From assembly GCA_014898425.1 (NCBI GenBank), contig RCSZ01000015.1, positions 1,426,001 through 1,490,000 on the forward strand: a stretch of 64,000 nucleotides of DNA. The letters are read 5' to 3'. The position numbers and the translations under genes were made by a program. This document shows, in pieces, positions 1-12,814 of this stretch (within the stretch, counting starts at the first letter, position 1; the number at the start of each line of letters is the position of its first letter). The notes under the pieces are model-generated. The model had not been told where the DNA came from. It did no database searches and worked only from the letters and a program-made list of their open reading frames with translations. The stretch is from Botryotinia globosa. Lineage: Eukaryota > Ascomycota > Leotiomycetes > Helotiales > Sclerotiniaceae.

Positions 1-30
1 AGTCAGAAGAACAAAGTAGACACTACTTAC

Positions 31-3000
31 ACTACATTTGCGAACACGTCGCCCATGAAGCAAGCATTCACACAATCGACTGCGCACAAGGTACTTTCGA
101 GCTCTTCATCCGATGGCTCTGGGGGATCGTCTGCAGCATAGCTAGTAATATATGACGCAAAAGCAGAGAAAAGACCGGTGTCGCTGGGTTTCGCCCCACG
201 ATCAATGACTTGGGAAGGATTTTGTAAGGGAATTGGAGCAATATCCATGCTATTAGATGTAGCAAAGAATGGGGGTATCAAAGAATTAACAAATAAGTTC
301 AACCAAATCCTAGAAATCTGTACACGCGATTAGCAAATCTTAGGAAGTGTTTGACTATTGATCAACTTACGTGCTTCCAACTTTCTCCTATCACACTTTC
401 ACTACCTAACACAACACGGAAAAGAACAACAGTCGCAAGCTGTGCCTTCACATCTCTACCAAACTTGACTGCAAGTTCACTAACCATGACACTATTATCC
501 CCAACCTGTATCTCCGTATTGAGAGTAGTGCTGGATGGAACCTCTGTTGCAAGTGTAGTAATGTGAGTCAGACAATAGACGACTTGGTCAATGACTTCAG
601 TCAAACCATGTTTGGCTGCGATACGGACACACTGATCAAAACCAGTGATAACTCTCTCAAACACAGCATCATCAGTAGCCGACATAAAGACATACGACAG
701 AGTTGCAACCACCGGTTTCCAAGTAGCTGCGAACATATCTGCATCGAAGATATTAGTGTTGCAAATAGTGAGATCACCCGCGGTAGCAGTTTTTAGTAAT
801 AGTTCCTTCCAAGCATAGTCGAAAGCATGTTTGTTGTCATGCTCATCAGGTAAAATGATTTCGTTTGATTTGATAGACTCGTAGATGTCCTGGAGGTATT
901 GCGGAGCAAAATCCTGCCCGCCATTAACCCCACGTAAATTCCGTGCAAAGTTTTCTAGCTCCATGCGTTTACCCTTCATGTTCGGATTATGCTGATCCGT
1001 ATTCAACATGATAATGGCATAAGTCAAAACATATACGGAATCTTTATCCGCGATACCTTCGGGTAAAGTGCCCGAACAGTAATTTTCTGCGAAAGTCGAG
1101 ATAATCCGTTCAATCAAAGCAGATTCTCCTGGTAATCTGAAAGTCTCGAGGAGTTCACGCAGCGCCTCATCAACTCTCTTGTTTTCAAAATCAAACGAGT
1201 CCATCAAAGCTTCTAAAATTGGCTCATTTCCTTTCTTGGATATGAATTCACCCAATTGTTTTTTGTCGATTCGAGATGTTCCCTTCAGGAAATTTGCGAC
1301 AGTCTTTGCATCTCTTGGATCATCTATGATGCCTTGTGACGCCAAGAACGCAATTCCAGCCTTCGGACTCTCGTTAAATTTGACCGTTCCTTGAATGATA
1401 ATCTTCTTCCTTCGTTTCTGCTCGCGTAGTGTTGCTTGATCAGGGTAGCCATCGTATTTCGGCTCATCGCCAAGTCTATCTGCAATAAATTGAACAAAAC
1501 CTAGGAGGGCATCCAGACAGAGTGGTGGGACACTTGTCGTACTCCAAGTTGCAGAATCTGGAATCGCATTGCGAGACAAAAGTCCAACCATATCCTCGCA
1601 GATATCACTTCGGTCGATCTCGCAATCATAATTGACGTATAGTTCAGCCATATAACTCGGGATCCGCGCGAGAGCTCCAACACTTTCCACCATTGCTTCA
1701 CGTGCATCTGGCTTACGCGACCCACCTTCTAACCCTAGGGTTCGACGATCTTTCACAGGTACAGGCGTGGAACGACCGCTGCTAGCTTGTGATGGTGGGG
1801 GTTTAACCAGTTTTGGAGCCTGTGGTATACCAGCATACAGAGAGGGATCGATTCCTCTTTCCCGGGGAATTTCTACACGAGGATGCAAGCATGCAACCAG
1901 ATAAGACAGAAAGAGCTCTTGCTGCAACTTCAAGACTCCTCTGCACGTCGAGAGAAGAGTGCCAGCAACAATAAGCGAATCCTGTAAGATGGCCATATTG
2001 TCCGATCGGACTAATTGGAATAGATATCGACAAAGGCGGTCTTCAGCAAGGGTTGCCAAAGCTGGATGCTTGGCAATTGAAGGGCCTGCTATCTCTAGAG
2101 CTACGTTGATCATACGAAGAGCGATAACTCTCAAAGAATCGGCATGTTTTCGATCGTGAGGATCTAGTAAATCTATCAAAGCCCTAAATAGCTCACAAAT
2201 AGATGGGAGAGAATAAGGCTTGCTGGGAGTATCATCCGAAACTTCTGATGCTGGCGCCACAATTCCAGCTTCGGATGAAGACTCTAGCAGAGGAACCTTC
2301 TCCATAGCAGACGACGGACGTGATGTATCAAAGCTTGAGGAAGGTGGCGGTGATCCGGCAGGAGATGCGGTCAATTTCGTGATAGCACTTGTACTCGCTG
2401 CTAAAGGGGCCATTTTGACAGTGTCCATATCTTCCTTTGTCTTCTCGTCTAAAGCTTCTAGATCATCCCCAGCCTCAATTTCTAAATGCTTGAGTCTCTC
2501 GAAGATGATCTGACACATCTTGGCCATAGTCATTTCGGCAGACCCACGAAATAACTCTGATAGCTGTGGCTGACAACACATATTTAAGTTCGTCTCCATC
2601 ATTTTACAAACACTTCCGTCACTCAGTAAATCTCCACCGGGGCCAGACAGCATTCCTTCCATAAGTTTCAATATTTTCTGATATACCTTCTCTTCAGCCA
2701 CTGTATCTCGAGCTTCAAACCGGCAATTTGTCATGGCAGCAGATAAAGACTGCATAGCCTGTGAGAGTCGAGGGGAGCTTGGACTAATTAAGTTGTACGA
2801 GAAGAACTTTATGATAGCAGCGAGGGCTAAAGTTGTGATCGGCGACGGCGTTGCGGGATTTTCGATGACCATAACTTGGAGAAAAGGATGGAGTAAAGAT
2901 GGCGCATCGAATGTGTGTATATCTAGCAGTAGAAGAATCATAAGATCAGTTGTGCCCAGCTCAAAAGTGATTTATGTTGCCTACCTTTGCATCCAGTCAA

Positions 3001-3471
3001 TTCCTGTCTGAGACGCTGAAATCCCGCCATCAGAGGATTATCTTGCATGCTCTTCCCTTTCTTTCCCCTCAAACCCCATCTGATTGCCAAACCTGTATCA
3101 TCGTTCCCCTCTGAGGCCGCCGAACCTTTCGGTGCCCTGCGAGTTCCTGGCTCATCTCGCGGTGTAGAAGGCCTTGAGTTCTGAGCCCCAGCGCTCAGCG
3201 GACTTGAATGCCCACCCAATATCGAAGAAGCCGATGAATGCGCCCACCGAGGATGTTTCCGCATGGCAGAAGTAACAGCACGACATTCTTGAATGATAAG
3301 GGTGACAGGGTCGACAGCAACTGAAATCATACTAGTATTCGAGGCCATGCTGCCATTAAGTCGTTGCGGGGCGACACTATCAATGCTTTGGCGCAAAGCT
3401 GTAGAAGATGTTGAATGACGTTTGGGAGAGGTAGCCGAAGCTGTATCTTGTGTTGGGGCATTATTGCTCAT
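31..3471 (-). CDS. GEA1: Sec7-domain ARF guanine nucleotide exchange factor (Gea1/Gea2/GBF1 family), C-terminus beyond window
   Basis: This is the exchange factor that loads GTP on ARF1 at the early Golgi to start COPI coat assembly. Visible exons (minus) are 3471-2985, 2922-371 and 317-31. Introns 2984-2923 and 370-318 have GT-AG ends and keep frame. A third donor (GTAAGT) sits at 30-25, so the rest of the gene lies left of base 1. About 1108 residues are seen, whereas family members are usually 1400-1900. Order: an N-terminal DCB/HUS-like region after a disordered Ser/Pro leader, then the Sec7 domain encoded at roughly 1380-840. The Sec7 domain contains the LPGES glutamic-finger motif and the MLNTDQHNPN motif. 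After it comes the HDS region, ending in NLFVNSLIPPF. The start is the first ATG, next to an upstream intergenic region. GEA1 versus GEA2 is only a naming choice. Confidence 0.93.
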
Positions 3472-4176
3472 GTTGTATGTCGATTACCCACCGAGCACAG
3501 CATAAAGACTATTCGCCAATGTGAACCACGCGCAGGTGCTGTCAATCTTGAACGATATAAGGAATTCTATTGGAATAGATTCGAGTCGCAAGAAACAAAA
3601 GAACTATTTGTAATTATTATACAAATACGAAAATGTCAACTAGATTGGATATCAAAAGTAAATACCTACGATGTCATTGTAGGCTATACTTTACCAGGTA
3701 CATAAATTCGAAGAGCACAGATGTCTGTAATGGCAGAAATACGGGTACCCGAGTAGCGATACTGTGTTCTTTGACATGACAGCCAAATAACTTTTTAAGG
3801 TTACCCAAGACAAGATGAGTTGAAATTTCAAGAAGCAAAAAGAAATCAGAAAAAATAACTGCTTCGATATTTCGTAAGGTGGTTGTTAGTCAATAATTTC
3901 AATTCTATAGTACTGCTGTGTGTATTTTTACAAGAACTCCATCCTAGATTACACTTCAAAGTTAAGACTTTTAAGGGCTGAAAGGTCATCCCCGTATGTA
4001 CGACTCGGCATCGAGAATGCTTTTCCCTCTCTCAACCCATAAAGTAGAGATAATTTGTCGAGTTGTGATAATTTTCTGAATATCCTCGTAACTTTGTCAA
4101 GGACTGGCCCAGCCAAAAGCTAATGCGTGTTACTCACTTAACCAAGTTTCCTTGTACGTCCCTCAAATGAATTCCG
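3472..4176. other. Intergenic, 5' flank of the ARF-GEF gene and 3' flank of ANP1
   Basis: No convincing coding exon is seen on either strand. It must hold the promoter and 5' UTR of the Sec7 gene and the 3' UTR of ANP1, since both genes read leftwards. Confidence 0.5.
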
Positions 4177-5904
4177 TTATTGTACCTAAACCAGTCAATA
4201 ATGATGCTAATACTTGAGTTTTATGAAATTCTTACTTTGTCCTTTGGCTTACTTTCTTCTGCCTTGGAATCTGGAGCTTTTGCAGCACCATCTTCTTCCT
4301 TAGCTTTAACTTCAGCTTTCTCCTTCTCCTTCTTCTCCTTGAGAGCTTCATCTGCGATGACATTCTTATCCTTCTCCCATTGCGGAGTTGGATCATCAAA
4401 CTGTTCCTTCATCTTCTTATTACGTTCCGCCTTTTCCTTTTCTTCATTTTCGCGAGCAATACGCTCTTGTTCCATTTCCTAAAAAATCGTAAGTGGTTTG
4501 TTTGTAAAAAGCCCAATATGATTCAACTGACCTCCATGTGACGAATATCATCAACACTTGGCTCATACAAATGCCAAATAGTATAGTGAGGCAATCCAAC
4601 TACCGAAAACTTCATTCGTTTTGCCATCTGTTCTGTTAATTAGCATAAGCATAACAAAAGAGTAGAACGAGTTTCGAACCTTTCCGAATCCCTCAGTCTC
4701 GGCATGCTTTTCAAAACTAAAGGCAGGGAAATGGACACCGGATCTGAAAACCTTGGCTTTGGCCAAAATACTGACACCTCCAACACCATCTATATCCATT
4801 TCCATATCAGGGTCACCATATGGGTCTCTCAAGTATGCAAGATGGGGACGCCATGTCGCATATTCCGCATAACCCTCCACGATAACTGCATCTTCGTCAA
4901 GAGTATCAGCTAAGGCCAAGGCTGTTTCGGACTCTTGCCATGAATTCAAATCATAAGGTTGCTCTCCTCCGAGCCAATCTGGCAATGGTCGCCAAACATC
5001 TAAAACTCATTAGCCAATTGTAACAGAAATTTTACACCATTACTCACTAGGTACGATGACGTCCTTATTGTGACGCATCAGATCTTCTAGAATTGTGAAA
5101 GGTGCGGTCTCGACATCCACATCTCTCCAGTAAACCCAGCTGTGATAAGGACGTAATGCAGCGCTTAGAAGCCAATTTCTAGCTTGTGCCATCAACTTTC
5201 TTCGGCTTGCTTGTGCAGCAAAACCATGACGACTCTCTACATCCTGGTTGACCTTTTGACCAAAATCCTTCTCGATGATAGATATTTCACCATATGGTTG
5301 TTTTGGGTCTTCGTCTGCTTGCAATTTCTCCAAAAGCTCCGAGAGCAAAGATAGGGTGTTGTCCTTGGAATCAGAGACCAAGAATGCAAGATCTATGAGA
5401 TGATGCGGGTATGTAAAATTACGAAGATGCGCGAAAAACATTGGCAAATGGGGCTCGGCATCACGAAGGGGGGCACAAAGTAAGATCCGCTCCTCTCTTT
5501 CCCAACCTCTGGCCGTCCCTTGTACATTTGAAAGATCATAATATCGGACGGTTTCGAGTTGAAAGTCCTCCCCTGAAGATATGAGGCCAAAAGATAATAC
5601 CGGAAGGACCGCGGCACCAGGCCATATAAACAGTCCAACTACTAATGCGAATACTAAGACGAGAGTCAAACGAACGAGAAGCTGCCTTCGACGGCGCAGC
5701 GCTGGCGGTGATGTCCTTGGTTGGAATCTGTATTTGAAACGGTGTTAGTATATAAAATATACCATTGTGCCGATGTCTTTGGGTATCCAATTTGATCTGC
5801 ACGAACCTATGTGGTGATATGGAGTATGTGTCGCTCTTAGAGTATGGATCGCTCTTGCGAGGATATCCATTAGAATATGCGGTTGCTTGATGCCTGGGCA
5901 TCAT
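4177..5904 (-). CDS. ANP1: Mannan polymerase II complex subunit, Anp1/Mnn9/Van1 glycosyltransferase family
   Basis: A Golgi alpha-mannosyltransferase subunit that elongates N-glycan outer-chain mannan. Six exons: 5904-5807, 5727-5048, 4999-4680, 4627-4532, 4478-4236 and 4185-4177 (481 residues; closes in frame). A type II signal anchor lies near residues 48-72, behind a short cytoplasmic tail. The RYYDL...VQGT stretch, the LRDAEPHLPMFF block, the metal-binding region YWRDVDVE, DWLGGEQPYDLNSWQESE and DGVGGVSILAKAKVF are family signatures. Agreement with the yeast Anp1 pattern (YYDL.KVQGT, LTYPHDLMDLAFLVSD) is better than with Mnn9 or Van1. The C-terminus is a Lys/Glu-rich coiled tail. The start is the ATG-ATG at 5904, because the upstream in-frame codon at 5940 is TTG. 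The last 9-nt exon is the least certain part. Confidence 0.9.
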
Positions 5905-7284
5905 TTTGGGTGAGGATACAGATGCATAAGAGGGTAACAATCAAAAGAGTTACAATGAACCCAGATGGCCGAATGTCAATATTGACAACTGGTTGTGGAA
6001 ATTTGAAGGTTGTGTATATCAGAATAGAATACTTTAATTCAAAGTACGAGCATCTCTAACTTCTGAGAGAGCAGGGGGCATTGCTGAGTGGATTCGTGTT
6101 CCTTGAGTGGAACTTGCTACAATTTACAAGTTACAACCTCGGAAACCCCAAAAAGAACCTTAGCCACAACTTCCCTACCTACGGAATTCAATTTACTGGG
6201 GATTCTATCCGACGTAATTGAACTTAGAATTTGCATGTACCAATCATATTTATGTAGTGATGAATCAATGTAATTGTTGGTACGGTGAGATGGAATAATA
6301 ATCAATTGTACTTTTCGCTCATTTCACCTCACAATTGAAGAAGATACTGACTGATACTGTACTGTACGAAGTATGTCAGAATGATACCAAGTCTACTTTT
6401 TTCTTGACGTCTAAAAATTGGACATTCCGTGAAGAGAAGACGTACGGATAGAGTTTGTCTATATCATCGATTGACCCTACCTCCCTAATAAAATACCTAC
6501 CTGCCTACTATGTGGGTAGGTAGTGTATCTCATGAACGGCTACTCCAGCAAACCCATCACTGAGAGTCTAACGAGCCATATGTACTGTAATTTAAGCGAT
6601 TAGACGCCAATGTTGAGCTTCCAAGGTTATTTTAAATATCTATCTGGGCAGGTATCATTAAGGCTGATTCAGCAATCTAATAGAAAGTTTTATAATTCAG
6701 CTCTTGACTAACTTTTTACCTTGACAGAATACCTAATAAATAAGATTACATTTGCCATAAATCTTGAAAGGGGCTTGGTAAGGGTTAAGATCTTTTGGAT
6801 ATGATAGTCTAGGTAATATGTAGTCTCGAGAAGGGAGTGCTCAGGTCCTCTCACGTGTATTGGTGCCTGAGACCTATTCAGGCTTACATAGTTTCCGGAA
6901 CAAGTTTAGTCTATTACCTAAGCTAGCGCATAAGCTAGTGAGAAGCTCTTTTTAATTCTCTTCGCACAAAAAATTACAACAATTCTCTATTCAAAAACTT
7001 GCAACCTTCCACGATTCTCAATTGAAGGGAAGTCAACAACAAATCAACAACTTTTGGTAAGTGACATTTGTCCAATCTCTTATGATCTCCCCTCTTTTCG
7101 ATATGATTACAAAACCGATCTGTCAATCCCCTGACAACCAGATTTATCTGGACATGATGTCTTAAAATATGTTTTAATTCATGATTCATCGAACGTCAAA
7201 TTTATCATTGCACAATCTACCACTTTGACAATAGAATCACTGCTAACATGAGAAAGTGATCTATAGTCGTGATCTCCAACTGAA
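5905..7284. other. Divergent intergenic region between ANP1 and SEN34
   Basis: This 1.4-kb region lies between two divergent genes and probably contains both promoters. At 6494-6528 an imperfect hairpin carries CTACCT and AGGTAG arms, and a CACGTG site lies at about 6853. ORFs here are short and lack support. Confidence 0.5.
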
Positions 7285-8196
7285 ATGTCTCCGAGCATTG
7301 TCCCAGAGCCCGTTGCCATTTCATTCATTGCTGGCCGGTATTTGCTATTCGACATAAATATCGTGACTCACCTTCGCAGGACTTACCATATCTGTGGTGT
7401 ATTGACTGGCACCATTCCACAGATCCCACAACAAAACTTATTTCTTGGCCTACCCGTCGAGTTGCTACCAGAAGAGGCCAAAGTCCTCGTCGATAAGAAG
7501 ATTGCATACATTGTTGAGGATACCCCTTGGCATAAGCAAAACTTCAGTTCGCTGGAAGGCCTGGATAGGAAGAACTATCTGGAGTCCCTCAAAACAGAGG
7601 CATTCAAGGCAAAAAGAGCTGCAGATATTGAAGCCAGAAAGCGCACTGAGAATGCTCTAGCAAAGAAAGCTTTGAAAGGTGGGAATGGATCGTTACCAAG
7701 TACATCTCGTGCAAGTAATGATCCCCAAGATGCTATTTCCAATGAATCAGACCTCCTATTCGAGGATGAACGCCCTGCCTCTAGAGCCTCTTCTGTCGCA
7801 CCCTCATCCACGAAATCTTGGGGTATTACACCAACTGTTTCATATCCCTCATCATCTTCACCCCAAACATTTCCATCAAGTTCAGATCCATCCGTTCCTT
7901 CATCTTATCCTTTATTTGCTCACTTGCACTCTCGTGACTACTTCATGACACCTGGTCTCCGATTCGGGTGCGACTATACTGTGTATCCAGGAGATCCTTT
8001 ACGCTTCCATAGTCACTTCGTAGCGACAGGTTATGAATGGGATGAAGAAATCCGGCTACTGGACATAGTAGGAGGCGGTAGGTTAGGTACTGGTGTCAAA
8101 AAAGGCTTCTTGATTGGTGGCGAAAACCCTGAGAGGAAATCTGTCGGGGAAAATGACGGAGTAAGAACATTCTGTATAGAATGGGGTGGCATGTAA
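7285..8196 (+). CDS. SEN34: tRNA-splicing endonuclease catalytic subunit Sen34
   Basis: Catalytic subunit of the Sen2-Sen15-Sen34-Sen54 endonuclease, which cuts the 3' splice site of intron-containing pre-tRNAs. Single exon, 303 residues. The N-terminal domain (about 1-95) has the LFLGLPVELLPEEA strand/helix block. It is followed by a charged coiled segment and a Ser-rich linker (about 95-205). The C-terminal nuclease domain (about 206-303) carries the Tyr/His/Lys triad: YTVYPGDPLRFHSHF (Tyr234, His242) and GTGVKKGF (Lys272 or 273). Length and domain order match fungal homologues. The start ATG is the first in frame, 1.4 kb from divergent ANP1. Confidence 0.93.
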   Translation: MSPSIVPEPVAISFIAGRYLLFDINIVTHLRRTYHICGVLTGTIPQIPQQNLFLGLPVELLPEEAKVLVDKKIAYIVEDTPWHKQNFSSLEGLDRKNYLESLKTEAFKAKRAADIEARKRTENALAKKALKGGNGSLPSTSRASNDPQDAISNESDLLFEDERPASRASSVAPSSTKSWGITPTVSYPSSSSPQTFPSSSDPSVPSSYPLFAHLHSRDYFMTPGLRFGCDYTVYPGDPLRFHSHFVATGYEWDEEIRLLDIVGGGRLGTGVKKGFLIGGENPERKSVGENDGVRTFCIEWGGM

Positions 8197-8767
8197 TTTC
8201 AGATTGATAAAGCTACCAAGTTTTATGAACAATTAATAAAAAATAAACAAAAAACGAACTTCAATTACTTTTGTCAAATCCGAGTGATAGCATGAAGACC
8301 AATGCATGAACTATGTGATAATTTTGAAAGCAGCCTTCTAAGCAAAAGCCCCTCGATATTTCCACACATTGCATTTTGATCTATGGACATCAACGATGTC
8401 GAAGTGCTACTAATCAAATCAGAGTTTCCTCTCTTTCACCCCTCCTACCTACGATAATGTAACATTTTAAGCTTCTTTTGAACATCACTACGGCACTTTG
8501 CATTCTAGAATCGGCCGGAACAACGTATTCCGAAACATTAAATGAGGTCGCATCAGACAATCAACAAGTCCATGGGGATGTTTGGATTTCTCTCTTCGAC
8601 ATTAACTTATTGACTGTCAACATCTCAGTCATATTCTTCTTCCTTTTAGCCCAGGAGGATGCTCTTTATCTGGAATTTTTGATGGTCCGGTGAGACCAAG
8701 AAACGTCGACTAACTATCTCTTTGTGACGACCTAAGCCGTTTGCATTGATTCGAATCTTAGCTTATC
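8197..8767. other. Intergenic between SEN34 and the RING gene
   Basis: Holds the SEN34 3' end and the upstream region of the RING gene. An open stretch at 8478-8693 starts with TTG, not ATG, and shows no recognisable motif, so no gene is called. Confidence 0.45.
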
Positions 8768-11700
8768 ATGGCCACTCCAACAATGCTCGATAATGGTACA
8801 AAATTTGATATTGCTTCATGGACGAACTGGACCGCAGTTAATGTTACGCAATATGTCCCGTCTGCAAGGGATTTTGCTTTGGCAGGACCACGAATGGTCA
8901 TGAAACTCGGTTCCTTTCTTGCAGTTCCTGAAAGTGTTGATAATATATTGGGCATAAGGATGGCGTCACGAATAATTCCAGAAGCTACTGGATCTGGCAT
9001 ACCTGACCCCGCAGAAACGATAACTGCCGCAGCAGTTGCGGGCATAACACAGATTGTGGAAACCAGCTCGGAAACATTGACGGAAGAGAATATCATGGAA
9101 AGCTCAAGATTCTCTTTGGAGAGTGCGCGAAGTCTTGGAGGTTTATTTGCTTATGCCACAAGCAAATGGGCCCTTGGATGTATAGTGATGGCCATCGTTT
9201 TAAATCGCACGCATATAATGGCTAGCACGAGAAGGCCACTCGAATTCACGTGGAAACCACGATTCCTATTACGAATAATACCTATAATACTACTTCTCTT
9301 TCAAGCCAGATGGTTGCTGCAATCAATACAATGCCAGACATCCCCTGATTTTGGTTACTTACGGTGGGGCAATTCTTCAAAATCCCATAACCTCCTGTTC
9401 ACCCAGGACGGAGGTCCCCTGCATACGTTCAGTCAAGCCCTTCTGTTTGGTGCTACGGATTCATCCTCATGTCTGGCAGTGAGCATGATTCCTAGTAATC
9501 TTTCTGTGGGGAATGAAACCAATTCTGAGGATGGAATTCCCACCACCTACGATCTTTCCGGATCTTTATCACTTCTATGGCCTTTATTCAAAACATTTAG
9601 CTTCAGTCAATTTGTGGAAACAGTGTCCTGCGCTGTTCAAGGTAAGCCTACCCCATATGATCTTCTTTCATCTCTTCGTTTGCATGCTCTAGATAGTGCT
9701 AGAGGATTATGGTGTACAGAAATTTCTTCATTTTCTATAATAGCTTGGGGATACCATAAGTATGTGACCTAACAACATCCAGGTCGTCAGGTCGCAGCTG
9801 AAACGGGAATGACGCTCTTCGAACACTCATTAGCCTTCGCTGAGGCCGATGCCGCTATTAGTGCTCAAATTGTTGGCTTTACCAAGATTAAGATTCCAGC
9901 GGAAGACAACTCAAATTCTGGACCCACTCAATTTGCTGTCACACGCTCCATGATCCTGAAGAAAATAAATACCACGCCAGAAGTCCTACTTGTCGGGTTC
10001 CTCTCAGTTATGAATCATTTGAGTAGTCACATCCTTGCAATCTTCGATATTCAAGGAAGATATCGGCTACTTAGCACCGGATTCTGGGGCATATCATTCA
10101 TGTCTGTGATTGTATGGAGTCTCTTGTCATTTTCTTTCGATCATCCTTCAAGCCAAGCATTATTGAGATTTCCTACGGTTTGTATTATTGGATTTATTCC
10201 CCATGTTCTCGTTCTGTGTGGTATCATCATATGTTCAATAATATACGGCGTTGCATTGATTTTGTCTACATTAGCCCCTGCTAGTGGTATCGACGAGTCC
10301 AATATTTCAGTTGGACAAAATCTGCCAGATACTCCTCGCCCTCGATTATCCTTCTCGCAGAGAGTGATCAATGCACATCATAACATGCAAGCGAATGTCC
10401 CATTGTCAAGTATCCGAATAACAATGCACATGGACTTCTACACGGCTCTGCTAAGGACAGGATTTGCTGTCATGACTATGGCTAGTGAAGCTGTTTATCT
10501 GAATGAGAGTCGAGGGGTAAACGTTAAACCTAATACCTGGCTCGAAGATGATCGTCTACGTGAGATTGAAGAGACTGGAGCACAATGGCTAGGCCCGAGT
10601 TTTAAAGCTCATGAATCTGAGCTTGCTATAGATGATCATATGCCTCATAACGTTGGTCTCGTAGCGGCTACTAATCAGAGGGTACTTCCACAAAAGAATA
10701 ACAGTCCTTATGCGCGCGAGATGACTGCACAGAAGAATGCAAAGTCCAAAGGACAAGAGCGATCAGTCAGAGATGGTGTTGGTGCTACAGAGCGCAGTGG
10801 GCGTTGGGTGATGGCGTTGGAATTTTTTCTTGGGATCAATAGATTAATTCTCAGCTGGTAAGTCATCTCCCATTATTTATTGTTCACAGAAGTTTCCATT
10901 CATCAACAGTTTGACAATGGAAGACTTTATGAGGACGTGCAGAATGGTATCACAAAGTTTCTTGCAATAACTAGTTACTTCCAAACTCACCTTCGGGCAC
11001 GCCAAAGCATTATACATGCTGAAAATTGCTAATCTATGGATTGCAGGTGGGCAACATGTATTTTGATGTTTATGAGTTGGCTTGGAATTCAGAGCCGCCC
11101 AGGCTGGCTTCTGTGGCTTGTATCGCGAACAAAAAGAGACCCCGCTAGCACAGTAGTGCAAGCAAATGACCCAGATACACTTAACTTCTGGCTTCTGAAT
11201 ATGGATGGAGAATTGACTCTACCCAAAGATGACCATGTGGATGTAGAAGTAGAGATGAGAAGGCGACTCAAGACCAGCCAAGAATATTGGAGTCGACATA
11301 GAGAGACTGAGTTGGACTCCAGTCTATATCAATGGTGGCTGAATGGCGGCTGGTGGGGAAGTGATGATAACAGTGGAACATTCAGCCCCGAGAAAAAAGA
11401 TATTGAAGATGACATGACCAGTGTAATCTCATATTCGACAGAAGACGAACGAGATTGGGAGTCGGACGATGCCATTACAGATGGTCAAAGAACTCCCACA
11501 CAACGATCACCTCACCCATCGCGAGAATCTAGTCCATTTCTCGACACACCCCTATCCACAACAGATCTAGCTCAACTTTTACATCCTCGAAACCCCGAAC
11601 AAAGAGCAGAAGCTCAAGCCCTCTCACTCCACCTCTCAAGCGATAAAATACTAACCCGTTCCCGCTACCGCGACATCATTCAGAGAGAACGAGCCCACGT

Positions 11701-12049
11701 CCTAACATCCACTCTTCAACGCCCTCCAAATTTCATCCCCTCCGATCCATCGGGCAAACTTTCTCCAGACGAAGAAGCCCAAATCCTCGAGCATCTCATC
11801 ATCTCCAAACGCAACTATCAAAAAGCCACCCAAGAACCAGCTTCCTGGATGCAAGGTGCATCCGGCATGGGAGAGAATGGCCCACAATGTGTGGTATGCC
11901 AGAGCTCACCCAGAAGCGTGATAGTATGGCCTTGTCGTTGCTTAAGCTTATGCGATGATTGTCGTGTTACGCTTGCGATGAATAATTTCGATAAGTGTGT
12001 TTGTTGTAGGAGGGATGTGGTGAGTTTCAGTAGGATCTTTGTTCCATAG
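8768..12049 (+). CDS. Multi-spanning membrane protein with C-terminal RING finger, Asi3-like ubiquitin ligase
   Basis: Three exons, 8768-9641, 9783-10857 and 11047-12049, closing in frame at 983 residues. Introns are 141 and 189 bp. Several hydrophobic segments lie in the first 770 residues, including ones near FLLRIIPIILLLF, FWGISFMSVIVWSLLSF, HVLVLCGIIICSIIYGVALI and TCILMFMSWL. An acidic, Ser/Thr-rich linker follows. The last about 55 residues form a C3HC4-type RING: CVVC, then CRC, CDDC and CVCC, finishing RRDVVSFSRIFVP. This RING resembles those of fungal Asi1/Asi3, inner nuclear membrane ligases. An E3 ligase role is family knowledge; the compartment is inference. It reads towards OPI10 (convergent). 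Confidence 0.75.
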
Positions 12050-12814
12050 TGGGGGGATAGGGGTGAGAATAGGACCTTGACAAGATGGGTGCGAATGGGT
12101 GCGAATGGGTGCACCGAGTGATTTGTTAGCCATGACACTCATCAGTTTGTGGTGGGGATTTGAAGTATGTTCGTGCGGCACGAGCATATTCATAGTTGAC
12201 AGTAGAAAGGGTGGGATTTTTATTTTCTTTTCTTTCAGGGGCGTGGGGATTTTATCGCGAGGAGTAGTAGAAAGTTTGTGTTTTCTTTTGTATCATTAGA
12301 TCAACCTATGGTATGTGATGTGATGTGAGTCAGTAGTATTTATCATGACATGAGCACATATCATAATAACGCACATAATATTCATCACCAATCTTACCCC
12401 AAACTTCAATTCGCTCGATTCGCGTAATTCAGTACTTCTTTGTTTGAAATGATTATTATTCACTATCTTGTGATACCTCCATCTAATAATCCTGGCATGT
12501 GGCATGTCGTACAAATAGCGCCTTTATATCCAGAGCTCTCTCTGTGATATCTGCGAATCCCAATTCTGTCCTGAAATGATCGAATATGATCACTAGAGGG
12601 GATCGCGTCTCCGCTTATCTTGCTTTTCCTCCTGTTTCCATCCTTTCTTCGTTTTACGACTCCATGGTGCAATTTTCCTTGCAAAGATGCTGAAAGTACA
12701 GTAGGTGAATCTAAGTTTCCTATCTCTCTCCGTCCACCCAATCCGCATCTACTCTCTATGCACCGCATTTTACTCTTCATCATTTTCTTTACAACCCTAC
12801 TTGAAATCGAAACC
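12050..12814. other. Convergent intergenic region, RING gene / OPI10
   Basis: Holds the 3' ends of both genes. A short direct repeat (unit GTGCGAATGG) lies around 12088-12112 just past the RING stop codon. No coding signal is seen. Confidence 0.45.
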